DNA of 64,000 nucleotides from Lineus longissimus (Eukaryota > Nemertea > Pilidiophora > Heteronemertea > Lineidae): assembly GCF_910592395.1 (NCBI RefSeq), contig NC_088315.1:13313808-13377807 (forward strand), read 5' to 3'. This document shows positions 1-11,040 of the stretch, piece after piece (the stretch's first letter is position 1; every line of letters starts with the position of its first letter). The notes beneath the pieces are model-generated. The model was not told the DNA's origin, did no database searches, and worked only from the letters and a program-made list of their open reading frames with translations. The position numbers and the translations under genes are program-made.

Positions 1-97
1 TGGGAACCTGAGCTATGGAGACACTGTCCAGGAAAATATAATCCTAGCAATTAACTGAACTGTGGATTGCCAGCAGAAGACTAAGTCAACCATGAGG

Positions 98-1990
98 AAT
101 GGTGGAGTGGACCTCAGTGGTTACCGTTGTCGACAGATATGTGGCCCAAGGGGAAGTTGTCAGATGAGTCAAGTGAAGATCTAGAGGAGAAGAAGACAAC
201 AACCAATTCCAATGTGGCCATCGTTGAGGAGCCTCCCAAGAATTCCTCCATAGTTGGTAGCAGATTTGGTTCATGGTACAAGTTACCCGAGTGACAGCGA
301 GAGTCTTTTTGGTCATACAGAAGTTGAGGGGGAGAATTCAGGATGGTGAAAATACAGCTGGAAAGATACCAATACTCAACGTTGAAGATATCAGAAAGGC
401 AGAGTTTTACTGGTATCGCCACATTCAGAGGAGCACATATAAAGACGAAATCGAGACGTTGGAGAATGGAGGTGTTCTCACGGATAGTCGTATCGTTAAA
501 TCGGATCCCAAATTTGAAGAAGTCAACAGAGTGCTCAGAGTAGGCGGCAGGTTACAGTACTCGGAGTTGAAAGAGGAGACCAAGCACCAAGTGATACTTC
601 CGCACAACCATCCAATCGTGGACAAAATAGTCATAGACATGCATGAGGAGTGCATGCATGCAGGATCGGAAACAGTTGTTACGAACTTGAGAAGCAAGAT
701 TTGGGGAACTCAGGTCAGGAGGGGTGTCAAGAGGATTCTAAACAAATGTCTTATCTGTGAAGTACAAAGAGCATGTCCATCCGAACAGAAGATGGTGCTG
801 CTTCCTTAAGATAGTGTGTCCTTTTCGCCTGCCTTCTCTGTGGTTGGTGTAGATTTTGCTGGGCCGTTGTACGTACTCGAGGTACGTGGAAAAGACAAGC
901 CGGAGAAGGTGTATATTTGCCTCTTCACCTGTGCGACGTTGAGAAGGTACATCTAGAGTTGACTCATCGACTAACAACAGACGATTTTCTTCAGGCATTG
1001 AGAAGAAGGGTTAACCACTGAGGGGTCTGCAACACACTGTGGTCTGATAATGCGCGAACATTCAAGTCTGCAGGGTCTTTCATCAAAAAGGTATTCGTTA
1101 GGGCAATTAGCATCAAAGAAAAAGTGTTGGATACAGATGCTTTGACTATGCAGTCAGCTGCCAATGGGATAGAATGGAAATTTATCGTAGAGCGAGGTCC
1201 ATGGCGAGGTGGCTGGTGGAAGCGGTTCATTCGGTCAGTCATGGAGTCATTGAGGAGAGTGTTAGGGAAAGAACTTCTTAGATACACTGAGCTGTACACA
1301 GTCTTGACAGATGTTGAAGCTGCGATCAACTCTTGACCATTGACAACCATAAGTGATGATAGTACAGATCTTGAAACTCTAACCCCAGCTGATCTTGCAT
1401 TGGGAAGGCTGCTAATGGGAATACCAGATGTTGCAGAAGAAACATGGGAGGCAGCTGATATAAATGTGATCCAGCGCTACTTTTATAGACAGAAGTTGAC
1501 CAATCACTTCTGGAAGAGATGGCAAAACAAATATCTACCAAGTCTTACAGTGAGGAAAAAGTGGGAAACTGAGAAGCCACCGGTAGAAGTTGGAAGTATT
1601 GTGCTGATATCTGAGGATCGTACACCAAGAGGAAGTTGGCTGCAAGGACCAGTGGATGAAGTCTATATGGGAAAGGATGGAATCTGCAGGACCGTCGCAG
1701 TAAGGATGAAGAAGGGCGTACTAAAGAGACCGATTCAACGATTACACCACTTAAGAGGCGGTGGCGGATGGCAAAGCTGATGTTAGCAGCGAAACTGGCT
1801 CAAGTTCCACTCCAAACCCATGCTATGTTAGTGATCTCAGATCTAGCGTTGAAGATGAGAAAAATATTCCTGCTGAAAGTACTGGTCGAGATAGCAAAGA
1901 TACATGTACAGACGATAGCGAGAATATGGAAAATGCCATTATGCACAATCCCCATGGTGAGGACGACTTTGCGAACAATAGTTTTGGTTG
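98..1990 (+). pseudogene. BEL/Pao retrotransposon pol fragment (integrase and C-terminal domain), decayed
   Basis: This is the 3' part of a BEL/Pao pol gene; the rest lies left of the window. Around 98-150 a WWSGPQWL block matches the linker after RNase H. Positions 273-809 encode the H2C2 zinc-binding N-terminus of integrase, with LRVGGRLQ, then H-x3-H and CLIC. The core follows with VDFAGP and WSDNA, giving the first two catalytic aspartates. The glutamate expected after the GGW motif (about 1210-1225) reads lysine (GWWKRF). From 1340 to 1780 comes the DUF5641-type C-terminal domain with PRGSW. Frame breaks occur near 287, 807 (TAA), 950, 1019 and 1336, and after 1780 an acidic tail continues in a shifted frame. 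The gene cannot make functional integrase. Family assignment is firm; exact break positions are approximate. Confidence 0.85.
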
Positions 1991-3105
1991 AATGCGGGTA
2001 GACGTATTGGAATTTTTAGAAATCTAAAGTATAAAATCACCAGAAAAAATTTAGAAACTATTTATAATTCATTCATCCGCCCTATTATGGAGTATGCTGA
2101 TGTAATTTGGGATGGAATTCCTGATTATCAGGTTGATAGATTAGAAAAGATTCAGATAGATGCTCTTCGAATTATTACAGGTCTCACTGTTAGCTGTTCA
2201 AATCCAAAGTTGTATTTAGAATCAGGGTATACACCTCTCGCAATTAGACGTAAACTACATAGGCATGTTATGTTTTATAAAATGGTCCATGGGGAAACCC
2301 TGACGTATCTGTCAGATCTGCTCCCTCAGCGAGTTGGTGAAAATAATCGGTATAACCTCAGAAACCAGAATGATTTTGTACCCTACTTGTGTCACACTGA
2401 ATCATATTATCACTCATTTTTCCCTGCAACTACAAGAGAATGGAATGAACTACCTTTGTATGTAAGAAATGCTCAATCTGTAGGTGTTTTTAAGAAATTA
2501 CTTCAAGACATTTTGTTTACCACTAAGCCACCCTTATGGTTTTATTGTAGCAGTACGAGAGAGGGTAGTATTTTCCATAGTCGTTTACGGAACGGCTGCA
2601 GTGGTTTAAACCATCATTTATATGTTAATCATGTGATTGAAAATCCAAGTTGTCAATTTTGTCTGCTAAATGGGATTGAAGATTCTTTTCATTATTTCTT
2701 CGACTGTACTCGCTTTATTCAACAGCGATATGAATTGTTTCATGAACTCCATCTTCGATTCCCACCCCCCTTCATATTTACACTTCAAGATTTCCTCTTT
2801 GGTAGAGAGACACTGTCTCTGTCTGACAATAATTTTATATTCAAAAAAGTACAGAAGTTTATTGTAAAAACTAAACGCTTTTCACGAATTTGATTTTTCT
2901 TAAGGTGTTCTTAAGGTTCCACAGAAATTTTTCCTCTTTACGCTATGTTCTTTGTGCCGACATTCAAAACTGTAAAATTGTAGTTGTAGGGGCCATAGGA
3001 TTTAAGCATTGTTTTGCTTTTTTATGTCCCCTTTTCCAAAAATGTATTTGTATTTTTCTATTTGTCTGAATAAAGATATATATATAAAAAAAAATGCGGG
3101 TAGAC
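1991..3105 (+). mobile_element. 5'-truncated LINE retrotransposon with 13 bp target duplication
   Basis: A non-LTR retrotransposon 3' end sits inside the tail of the preceding BEL/Pao element. The 13 bp AATGCGGGTAGAC occurs at 1991-2003 and again at 3093-3105, immediately outside the element, as expected of target-primed reverse transcription. The 3' end carries an AATAAA-like signal near 3070, a short TA repeat and a run of A. The coding part is open to its stop, so the insertion is young or the copy well preserved. Removing the element and one repeat restores the BEL/Pao tail up to its polypurine tract. Confidence 0.88.
2006..2893 (+). pseudogene. LINE ORF2 C-terminal part (end of reverse transcriptase plus Cys/His tail)
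   Basis: The frame is open for about 295 codons and ends at TGA 2891-2893, but it has no start of its own because the element is 5'-truncated. It begins in the thumb region of a LINE reverse transcriptase, with IYNSFIRPIMEYADVIWDG, then LEKIQ and ALRIITG. It ends in the Cys/His tail seen in Jockey/CR1-like and related LINEs: C-x2-C (CQFC), then H-x4-C (HYFFDC) around residues 225-245. Endonuclease and the RT catalytic YADD box are missing. No frame-disrupting mutation is visible in what remains. The clade is not assigned. Confidence 0.85.
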
Positions 3106-3119
3106 CAAGGTGGGGAGGA

Positions 3120-3346
3120 TGTTCCGATCCGTTCCAAATACGGGCGACTCGCTCAAAAGCTGCGGCGATTTGTCCATGATCAACACACACCGCGACGGTA
3201 TGTCCAGAACTAAGTACACATGTGTGAGTAATGTGTAGTGTCATGTGTATACAATGTCGATTAAATGATTTGTAAATTGTACTGTTTTTTCTATATCTGC
3301 CACGTGCAATTGTTTTTTTGTCCTCCGCCGGCTACGGGCTGCGACA
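3120..3346 (+). repeat. Probable 3' LTR of the first BEL/Pao element
   Basis: A purine-rich tract (GGTGGGGAGGA, 3109-3119) lies directly before a sequence that opens with TGTTCC. The next plausible LTR end, GCGACA, is at 3341-3346. This gives a TG...CA unit of 227 bp, with ATTAAA near 3263 as a possible polyadenylation signal. The matching 5' LTR is outside the window, so the right boundary is an inference. Confidence 0.5.
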
Positions 3347-3568
3347 TATGTTATTGTTTATTTCATTGAAATTGAATTCACCTAGTGGTGGTATCTGTAA
3401 GTTTTTCAAGATTTTACTTATTTGATAGTAAGCATGAAACCTGTAAAATGATCTCATCATTGGATCACTGTGGTTTAAATGGTCTTTAATTGAAATCCCA
3501 CAACCAGTTGTTGCAAACCATACAGCCATGTTAAATTGGTTCTGATAAAAAGATAATAGGTTATTCAT
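3332..3568 (-). pseudogene. Unassigned ORF fragment abutting a retrotransposon LTR
   Basis: Reading leftward from 3568, 78 codons remain open, with an ordered, aromatic-rich composition (FYQNQFNMAVWFATTGCG, then DHLNH and FYRFHAYYQ). This looks like coding sequence rather than chance. I do not recognise the family with confidence. The frame runs into the LTR end of BEL-1 four bases upstream of the first Met, so any N-terminal part was separated by that insertion or lost. The last codons overlap the end of the neighbouring LTR. Confidence 0.3.
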
Positions 3569-3571
3569 CAG

Positions 3572-4429
3572 TGTTCAGGCGTTATCCTGACCCGAGTAAA
3601 ATAATAGGACTGTATGTGACTAAGAGACGAAAATAACAAACATAATAAAGTTCCAAGACTCACCCTTGTTGTCTTCTATACTTTAGTCGACCATTTCAGT
3701 GTCTATCTAGCCGCATGTGGAGTGGCTGGCTCGAAGCTGCCAACATTCATCCTGCTGCTGTCCACATACGTTTTATATATATATATATATATGTATACAA
3801 GTTCCAATCCACGAATTGATAGAATCATGAATTCAATGAATAACGAGCACTACGCGAACGTAACAATTATGGAGGCGGTGGCGTTCCGTAAGTTAATAAA
3901 TGTACAAAGCAAACTAATTTAATCACGGAACCGCGAACGATGCGGTTACTCAAAGACAACTTCTAATGATCAACGACAAACACGATATAAGACAAAGTTT
4001 ATACATAAACGGACATGTTAAAAGCCGGAGACGCGCCGAGCTAGCTCGAAAATAAATAAATCAACACGTGCATCGGCCCGCGAAAAGGTCAAGGTTCAAT
4101 GCAACGCATCACGAACATAGGCAGGCGGCGGTCCCGCGAAAACTCGAAATGATACTGATTATAAACGGCGATCACTAAGAAAACACATGAAGATGACTTC
4201 TAAAACAACACAATGCGGTTTCTCTAATGGTTAATCCTCCTGAAGAATATCACAAATCCGTGAACTGAATCGAATAAAGGTCTAAAGAAATCACTAATTA
4301 AAGGAGCAAACGCTAGTCCCATGAAAGTCCGCCATAACTTTTTTCTCCTCTCTCTCCGGCTATTTTTAGCTCATAATGTAACTGTGACGACGTGACCCAG
4401 ATTCCGCTCAGCCGTCACTCGCCCCAACA
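3572..4429 (-). repeat. BEL-1 3' LTR
   Basis: An 858 bp terminal repeat reading TGTTGGGG...CTGAACA on the minus strand. A purine tract (CACGGAGGGGAGCA on the minus strand, 4430-4443) precedes it, as expected for plus-strand priming. The integrase frame runs a few codons into the LTR. A TA repeat lies at 3775-3790. Confidence 0.92.
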
Positions 4430-5639
4430 TGCTCCCCTCCGTGGCTTGACTCCGGGGAGTCAAACACCCTATTCTTGTTGGAGTCTCTTACGTTGAGTGG
4501 ACACAACCTGCTTATCGGTCGTACAAAAGTCTTTCCGCCCGATAGCACTCTCACACTTCGAACGTGCCCATCCTGACATGGCAGGGTCACTACTACTCTA
4601 CCCAATGGCCATCTCCCTTTTGGGTTATGTGGATCCGCAACGATCACTATATCGTCCACTTGCATGTCGTCCTTTTCATCGACCCACTTTCCTCGCATCT
4701 GCAGGAGGTTCAGGAATTCTTTGTTCCATCGAGTCCACACCTGGCCAATCAGCTCTTGAGTATATCTCCTCTGATGCCTGGGGTCACAGGCAACTTCTTC
4801 TGGCACTCTCAGTGCTAATTGTCCTCCCGCTTGTCCTATAAGGAAGTGATTAGGAGTAAGGACATCTTCGTCCTTGGGATCTCCGCTACAATATGTGAGT
4901 GGCCGAGAATTCATCCTGCCCCCTTCCTTGATAAGGGCTGTCTGGAATTCCTCTTCGGTGACTCGGGCCTCTCCGAGTATTGCCTTGAGAGCACGCTTCA
5001 CCGACTTTACCATTGCTTTAAACAGACCCCCATGATGAGATCCCCATGGGGGGTTGGGGGGTTGAAGTCCCACTTTATGCCGACGTTCGCAGCTTTGTCC
5101 ACAATCCGATTTTTATCTAGCGCATGCACAAGCTCTCGCAGCTCGCGTTCACCGCCTACAAAGTTAGTTCCGTTGTCTGATACGACGAGCTCAGGCTTTC
5201 CACGACGAGCGACCATACGCGAAAATGCGCATAAAAACGTGTCAGTGTCCAATGTGAATGCGACCTCAAGGTGAATGGCGCGTGATGTCGTACATGTAAA
5301 TAAGTAAATCCAGCGCTTCTCAGAACATCGGCGTGTTATTCTAACGAGAAACGGACCTGCGTAATCAATCCCAACTTGCGCAAAGGCTCGCAGCGGAACA
5401 GTGACACGGTATTCCGGCAACAGTGCCATTTCTTGTGTTTTGGGTTTTTTCCTCCGTTCGATGCATTTCAAACACTCCCGACCTACGCGTTTGACTTCTT
5501 CTCGTCCGTTGACGATCCAGTATTTCTGTCTGATTTCCGCTAAGATAGCATTGGTCCCCTTTGCATGCTTCCCATCAGTCTCTGATGAGCAAGGTAGTGA
5601 GATGATTCCGTGGCGGCAGAATATACGGATGTTTGGCAT
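4408..5639 (-). pseudogene. BEL-1 integrase core and DUF5641 C-terminal domain, frameshifted
   Basis: Two overlapping frames make up one former integrase. 5639-5007 holds the end of the H2C2 domain (KYWIVNG, CLKCIERR) and the catalytic core with GIDYAGP (first Asp) and SDNGTNF (second Asp). 5073-4408 continues from the GG motif through NSRPLTY to the DUF5641 domain with PKGRWPLGRV. The frames are separated by an indel in the C-rich run near 5040-5060. The position normally held by the catalytic Glu reads Lys (GLFKAMVKSVK). Strand transfer activity is therefore not expected. The ORF ends inside the 3' LTR. Confidence 0.88.
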
Positions 5640-6639
5640 TGTATGGGAGATTTGAGCTTTGCAACCGTCCCCCTACTCGAAGTATTCCATTTTGATCTAA
5701 GAATGGCATCAATAGTTTCAAAGGTTTAACAGGACATGAATTGCCCTTTTTTAGCGCTGTGATTATCGCTTTGTAGTGCTCATGTTGCACTTGGCGAATG
5801 ATAACTTCCTCAGCTGATTCCAGCTCCTGTACACTGAGGATGGGGTCAGGCCTCTTCTGGCCTCTGGGTTTGACTCTGAGCAACCTGATGAAACGTAACA
5901 CCCTGGCTGTCACTCTAACAAGCCTAGTCCAACTTGTGTATCGACTACAATCGATGGGGAACTCCAAAACTCCTCCTGTGTCTGCAACTGAAGCTGTCGA
6001 CACTGCACTGGTAACCATAGATCCTACTTTGTCCTTTTTTACCTCCTCTCTAGCTGGTGCAGACAATTCCTCAGAAGTAATGCGAGTTTGTGGCCATTCT
6101 TCTTCCCCTTCATGAAGAAAGTTCGTTCCTTCGGTCCATAGCTGTTCCTCGATCAGGTTATCCATACTTTTCCCACGAGTTGCGAGATCAGCTGGATTGA
6201 CTGTTCCTGGCACGTGTCGCCACTGGGTTGGGTTCGAGTGCTCCTGAATCTCTCCGATCCTATGTGACACGAAGGGCTTGTATCTTCTCGACTGGCCACG
6301 AATCCAATGGATGACATCCATGCTATCTGTCCAGAAGAGCAGGACATCGACTTTCAAGAGGTCATTGACTTTCAAAGCTAGCAAAAGGCCTAGGACAGCC
6401 CCCATCAGCTCTAATCGAGGTATGCTAACTGATTTCAATGGCGTCACGCGAGCTTTGGCTAAGACGATTCTAACGGTGACAGACCCAGTCTGGTAGGTGC
6501 ATCTCAAATATACGACGGCCACATATGCCATGCTCGAGGGGTCCGTGAAAGTGTGGATCTCTGTCGAAATAGGCTGGTCTCTTGCCGATTTTAAGCACCT
6601 CGTGATTTCATAGCTTCCAACCTTGGGCAACTCCTCCAC
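5575..6639 (-). pseudogene. BEL-1 RNase H domain and integrase N-terminal region
   Basis: This segment follows the RT frame across a stop. RNase H motifs are in order: FTDPSS (first Asp), RLELMGA (Glu), FWTDSMDV (Asp) and NPADLATRG (Asp). The linker and integrase N-terminal region follow, with LRVGGRLQ and a HPYILP block. The frame ends at 5575 just before the second His pair should appear, so the link to the integrase core is broken. Confidence 0.88.
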
Positions 6640-6645
6640 CCATGC

Positions 6646-7803
6646 TCAAACCTGCTTGTCAAGTGCGTTCGGAAACTGCTCATCCCAGCCTAGTCCTATC
6701 CAGGCATGTTGGAGCAGCATCTTTGCCATTATAACAAAAGGTGCGAGGAGTTGCAACGGGTCAAACAGCCTGGCTATAAGACTCAGCAGCATTCTCTTCG
6801 TGATGACTTCCAAATCCGGTGGTGTGTATGAGTACCCGAAAACATCCTTTTCGTCGTCCCACTTAACCCCCAAGGTCTTTATACTGGGTAGTTCCGATTC
6901 CTCTAGATCTAGTATAGTTGGGGCTCGATCTTCGACTGGTACATCTCTGAGAACTTCTGGGCTGTTACTGCACCACTTGCATATGCGACATCCAGCTTTT
7001 AGAAGTAACTCAGTGAGCTCCCGTCGCAACCTAACGATCTCTTCGACTGTGTCCAAGGAAGACATGGCATCATCCATGTAAATAGAGTTTTGACACGTGT
7101 CTGCAGCCAAAGGAAACTCTGCCTGATTCTTCTCTGCATTAAATCGAATCACATACTGTGCTAAGAAGGGGGATGCCCTGTCTCCAAATAGCAGCCTCGA
7201 AGCTTCATAGACCAGGATGGGCGAATCTGTGTCCAAGTCCCGCCACAAAATGCGATGGAAACGTCGATCCTCCTCTTTCAGTATGATTTGACTAAACATT
7301 TCTTTAATATCACCGACGAGGGCGACCACTCCCCTCCAAAATGTGACCAAAATGTCAACAATTTCCAACTGAAGCTTGGGCCCAGGCAGCATTTCTTCAT
7401 TCAGGCTTTTGCCTTCGTATGTGGCAGCGCCATCATACACAACACGAACTTTTGTGGTTACACAATCTTCCTTAACCACACCAAAATGGGGTAAATACCA
7501 ACTAGGCTTATAAATGTCACCTTTTGGTACCTCTTGGATGTATCCTTTCCGGATGTTTTCCCTGAACACCTCTTTGTAACGATCAGCTATCTCAGGTTTT
7601 CTCCGTAGAGAGTTCTCCAGGCTTCGTAGCCTCCTCTCTGCTGCCAGCCTGTTGTCTGGCAAAGACGGACGTTCCTGTTTCCAGGGTATTCCTATCTCAT
7701 ATCTATCCCCCGAGTTTTTCAAGGAGTCTGAGGCTTTCCTGACGGCCAACTTTTCATCAGGTGTCATATCCGTCTCATCCTGTTTTGGTGTGATAACACC
7801 CAT
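6646..7803 (-). pseudogene. BEL-1 reverse transcriptase
   Basis: The 385-codon open frame covers the BEL/Pao (Pfam RVT_1 plus Peptidase_A17) region. Visible blocks include WYLPHFGV, KVRVVYDGAA, VALVGDIKEMFSQI (motif A Asp), LLFGDRASPF (motif B region), IYMDDAMSS (catalytic YMDD) and LGVKWD. The domain itself looks uninterrupted. It is cut off from RNase H by a stop at 6646-6648 and from protease by a frame change near 7847. Without a continuous gag-pol frame it is not expected to be expressed normally. Confidence 0.9.
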
Positions 7804-7846
7804 GTTCCACAGGTTCCGAAGCTGAGTGTCAACAATTTTCTCAGAC

Positions 7847-8366
7847 TCAGTTGAGGTGGCACTTCAATAGGTCTTCGCGAAATATGTCCACATTCTGGCC
7901 CCTTCTTCTGTAGGTTCTAGCGGTCCCACACAGGTCGAGCCTAACGGAGTCTTGCGGGCGATAGGATCTCCCTTCTCGCCACATCTTTCCTCCAGTGCTA
8001 GCATAAGTTCCGGGTGATCCGATCCGATGACGATGTCTACTCTTTTTTGCCTGGCAACCTTTTGAAACACAATGCCACGGAGATGCTCCCAGTTTCCTTG
8101 CAAAGATCTCCAATCTGGTAAATGCAATCCCTCGCATAGAGAGTCTAGTGTACGTACCCCCAGTCTGCACTTCATGTCTCCGTCCAAGCTTTCGATTTCG
8201 ATAGTCACTAAGCCGCTCGGTACGGTAGTCCCTGCAGTGCCCCGATCGACAAGAGTGGACATGGTGAGATCAGTGGGATTCTTGATTTTTTTTCCTACTG
8301 CCTCGGCGATTTCAGCGCGGATATACGATGAATCTGATCCGTCGTCTAAAAAGGCATTTACGCGAT
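7847..8366 (-). pseudogene. BEL-1 DUF1758 aspartic protease region, frameshifted
   Basis: Around 8366-8330 the minus strand encodes FLDDGSDSSYI, the aspartyl protease active-site loop (D-D-G-S in place of D-T/S-G) of the BEL/Pao DUF1758 domain. The frame continues leftward through VTIEIESLDGD and ends with VIGSDHPELML, then a proline-poor C-terminal block. Two frames alternate here (8262-7864 and 8170-7847), showing indels. Upstream, the gag frame ends at 8358, with a shift between the two. Confidence 0.82.
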
Positions 8367-9701
8367 TTCAATGGTTATCTTTTCGATAAGATTAACCGGT
8401 AGAATCCGCAGGCCGACACGAGTGGTTTTCACCTTTCCATCTCTCCCTAGACCGAAACTACTATGTGTCTTTCCTGGAGTGGTGGATTTTGCCTGTGGCT
8501 CCTTTTGTCCCTCTTTAAGCGGGTGTAGCGTCAGATGGTGCGACTTTTCACAACCCTCAGCAGTACACTTTTTACTATATTTGCTGTTTTTGCCTACCTG
8601 TCCAACATATTGGCATCGATAACAGATTTTGTGAGTCTTCGCAAGATCCCAGCGTTCCGGGACCGATGACTGCTTCCACTTATAGCAGTTAGCTACTCCA
8701 TGCTTCCCCTGACATAGGGGGCATCCTGTGTACTCTTTTGATTGACTTGAAGGAGCAGCGGGTACAGCTGTCTCTGGTGGCTTTGACTCTGCCACATTCG
8801 AATGACTATGATTTGGTTTCGATTGGCCTCCTTTTTGGCTCTTGTAAGGTCCCTCGCGACCTTTCTCCGCTTTCTTCTTCCTAAATGGTTCCTTTAGCTC
8901 CGCCATTTCCAATCTTATGGCGACCTGACGATTCAACCACTTGGTGAAGCGGAGTAATCCGTCTTTTTCTTTGTCAGTCCGAGTGTCATTTTGGTATTGG
9001 ATGAGGAAACGGTCTGGCATCTTTTGCAAAACGCTGGTATAAAGTGCAGTGTTTCCCTCAAGCTCTGTCTCATGCCCAGCATCCTTCATTTTTGCCACAA
9101 TGTCGTATGTCTTGTTGAAGAAGCTTGCTAGCTCCTTTAGGTCGTCCTCTTTTAATGGTAAAGTAGCCGTGATGGAGTCGATGTGCTTACTCAAATCTCT
9201 CTTTTCCCCACCATATCGCTGCTGCAGCTTGACGACCGCCATTTCATACTGTACTTTAGTATATCCTAGATGTTCAACTAACTCAAAGGCAGGTCCTTTG
9301 AGGCAATCTTTCAGCATCACCATCTTGAACTTGTAGGGTAGGTTCTCTGAATGGACGAAGACAGTGAACTGTTCCCACCAATCTTGAAAGGTCCCTCTAT
9401 CCCCATAGAATCTAGGGAGAGCAGGCTTGGCTAGGCCTTGGAAAAACCGTCTCACTGCTTCGCCATAAGCTCCTGGTGAGGGGTCATCGTCATCTGGCTC
9501 AGTTTCCTGTCTAGGTGTGGACAGCAGGATGTCTGCTCTATCTATTGGTGACAACTTTGGGCTTGGCAGCTCCAACTTTCTATCGATAGGGGCGACATTA
9601 CGTCCCATCCGAGCCACCTTAGGATCTACATATGCGTAATTCTCAGGGGTGGACATAGGCCTTGTTGTCGTAAGTCCATAATCTGGCGACTCCTGGTTCA
9701 C
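8358..9701 (-). pseudogene. BEL-1 gag capsid (DUF1759-like) and zinc knuckles
   Basis: The 447-codon open frame contains the gag capsid core, with LPRFYGDRGTFQDWWEQF, MLKDCLKGPAFELV and LQQRYGG, the usual DUF1759 signature. Two Cys/His clusters follow: CPLC-x8-C, then CYRC with a GCEKSHHLTLH block, typical of BEL/Pao nucleocapsid. A basic linker (RKKKAEKGRE) separates capsid and knuckles. Upstream the frame continues into the coiled-coil region at 9780-10537, but a frame change lies between them. Classification as gag is firm. Confidence 0.88.
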
Positions 9702-9862
9702 TGAATTTGTTCGGGCTGTGGCGTTTTTGGCCTAGCTGATCTAAATGATCCATGGTCACTTAATGAAGGATCCGAGGAACTAGTTTAGGCAAATGTTACT
9801 GATTTTTTCGTTTGTTCCTCGGCAGGTTCTTCTTCGGCGAATATTCTTTCCTTCTCTAGAAT

Positions 9863-9878
9863 GGGGGGGGGGGGGGGG
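9863..9878. repeat. 16 bp homopolymeric G tract
   Basis: Sixteen G on the plus strand (C on the gag sense strand, read as prolines). Length is prone to sequencing or replication slippage, so the local gag frame should be treated with caution. Confidence 0.9.
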
Positions 9879-9885
9879 TCGGACC

Positions 9886-10423
9886 AAGTCCCTTGCTATC
9901 TGATCCTGAGCATCCTTGACTTTCACTTTAGTATCTTTTAACACCGTGAGTGCGTTGTCTGCCTCGAATGGATGCATTTGTTCCCCGCCAGCATCCAGGA
10001 GCCTCTCAGTGGCCGCCTTCAGTTCCCCAAACGATTTTTCGAGGCGTTCATTCAATGTTTTCAATACAGGTTTTTCTTCTTCATACCTGCCTAAAATTGC
10101 CGCCTTTTTAACGTGACGATCGATATCCTTCCTTATCCTGTCTCTTTCAGTCATAAGTCCCTTGCTATCTGATCCTGAGCATCCTTGACTTTCACTTTAG
10201 TATCTTCTAACACCGTGAGTGCGTTGTCTGCCTCGAATGGATGCATTTGTTCCCGGCCAGCATCCAGGAGCCTCTCAGTGGCCGCCTTCAGTTCCCCAAA
10301 CGATTTTTCGAGGCGTTCATTCAATGTTTTCAATACAGGTTTTTCTTCTTCATACCTGCCTAAACTTGCCGCCTTTTTAACGTGACGATTGATATCCTTC
10401 CTTATACTGTCTCTTTCAGTCAT
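9886..10423. repeat. 269 bp tandem duplication inside gag
   Basis: The unit 9886-10154 is repeated head-to-tail at 10155-10423. I count about five substitutions between copies, so the duplication is younger than much of the LTR divergence. The length breaks the reading frame. Confidence 0.92.
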
Positions 10424-10732
10424 AAGGCGATCAAGATAAAGTGATGACGACGAGGGCGTAGAAGAACCCCTATAACGATCAAGTAGAAAGTCTTTAAAGG
10501 CCATATATCTAGGTTTGAAAACATGCTTGATACTCATGAAATATGTTGAGGGTTAAAAAAACAAGATCCCAGACATTAAAAAAATTCTAATAATAAAGTC
10601 ATTATTTAGTTATTTCAATTTTCAATTTTAAACTATTTGAATTTCCCACCACACACACCTTTAGATTAGTTCCACATGTGGCCGCTAGGGATTTTTTGAT
10701 GACGTAGATCAGGCTAGTCAGAACAAAGGAAG

Positions 10733-10897
10733 ATGGCTTCCGCATACAGTTCAGAGAGTGAGAGCAGTGAATTTGAGGATGTTTTAGTCGATACAGAAGG
10801 ATATTTAAACGTTGAGCCGTACATGTTCGAGCCATTAATATCACTAGATCATAATGCGGTATCACAAGCCCCAATAGGGCCTACACATTATGTATAA
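10733..10897 (+). CDS. Short acidic ORF, possible first exon
   Basis: This 54-codon frame starts AAAGGAAGATGG and encodes a Ser/Glu-rich N-terminus (SSESESSEFEDVLVD) followed by GYLNVEPYMFEP. It resembles the start of small acidic proteins associated with P2X7-like zinc-finger or transposon-borne genes in invertebrates; that is a weak recollection, not a demonstrated match. A GT follows the last His-Tyr codons, so the apparent stop could be intronic. It lies antisense inside the BEL-1 leader, convergent with the THAP exon. Confidence 0.3.
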   Translation: MASAYSSESESSEFEDVLVDTEGYLNVEPYMFEPLISLDHNAVSQAPIGPTHYV

Positions 10898-11040
10898 CAA
10901 CCGACATCAGCAGCCTCGGGCATTAAATGCAATTGACATGGTTGTGTAGCCACTGTACAGTGGATGACATGTGCCATTTGGGTAGTACGAGTGTTCTATG
11001 CATCAGCAGTGTATAAATCATGAAATAGTGTTCAACTCAC

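Larger units (their letters stand above)
9780..10537 (-). pseudogene. BEL-1 gag N-terminal coiled-coil region, broken by a tandem duplication
   Basis: The gag start is most likely the ATG at 10535-10537 (MSIKHVFKP...). It is followed by a charged helical segment (DRLMTERDSIRKDINRHVKKA, then LNERLEKSFGELKAATERLL). The 269 bp duplication repeats that helix. Because 269 is not a multiple of three, the second copy is thrown out of frame. The second frame ends in a proline run encoded by a 16 bp homopolymer (9863-9878). Both defects prevent a continuous gag. Confidence 0.75.
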
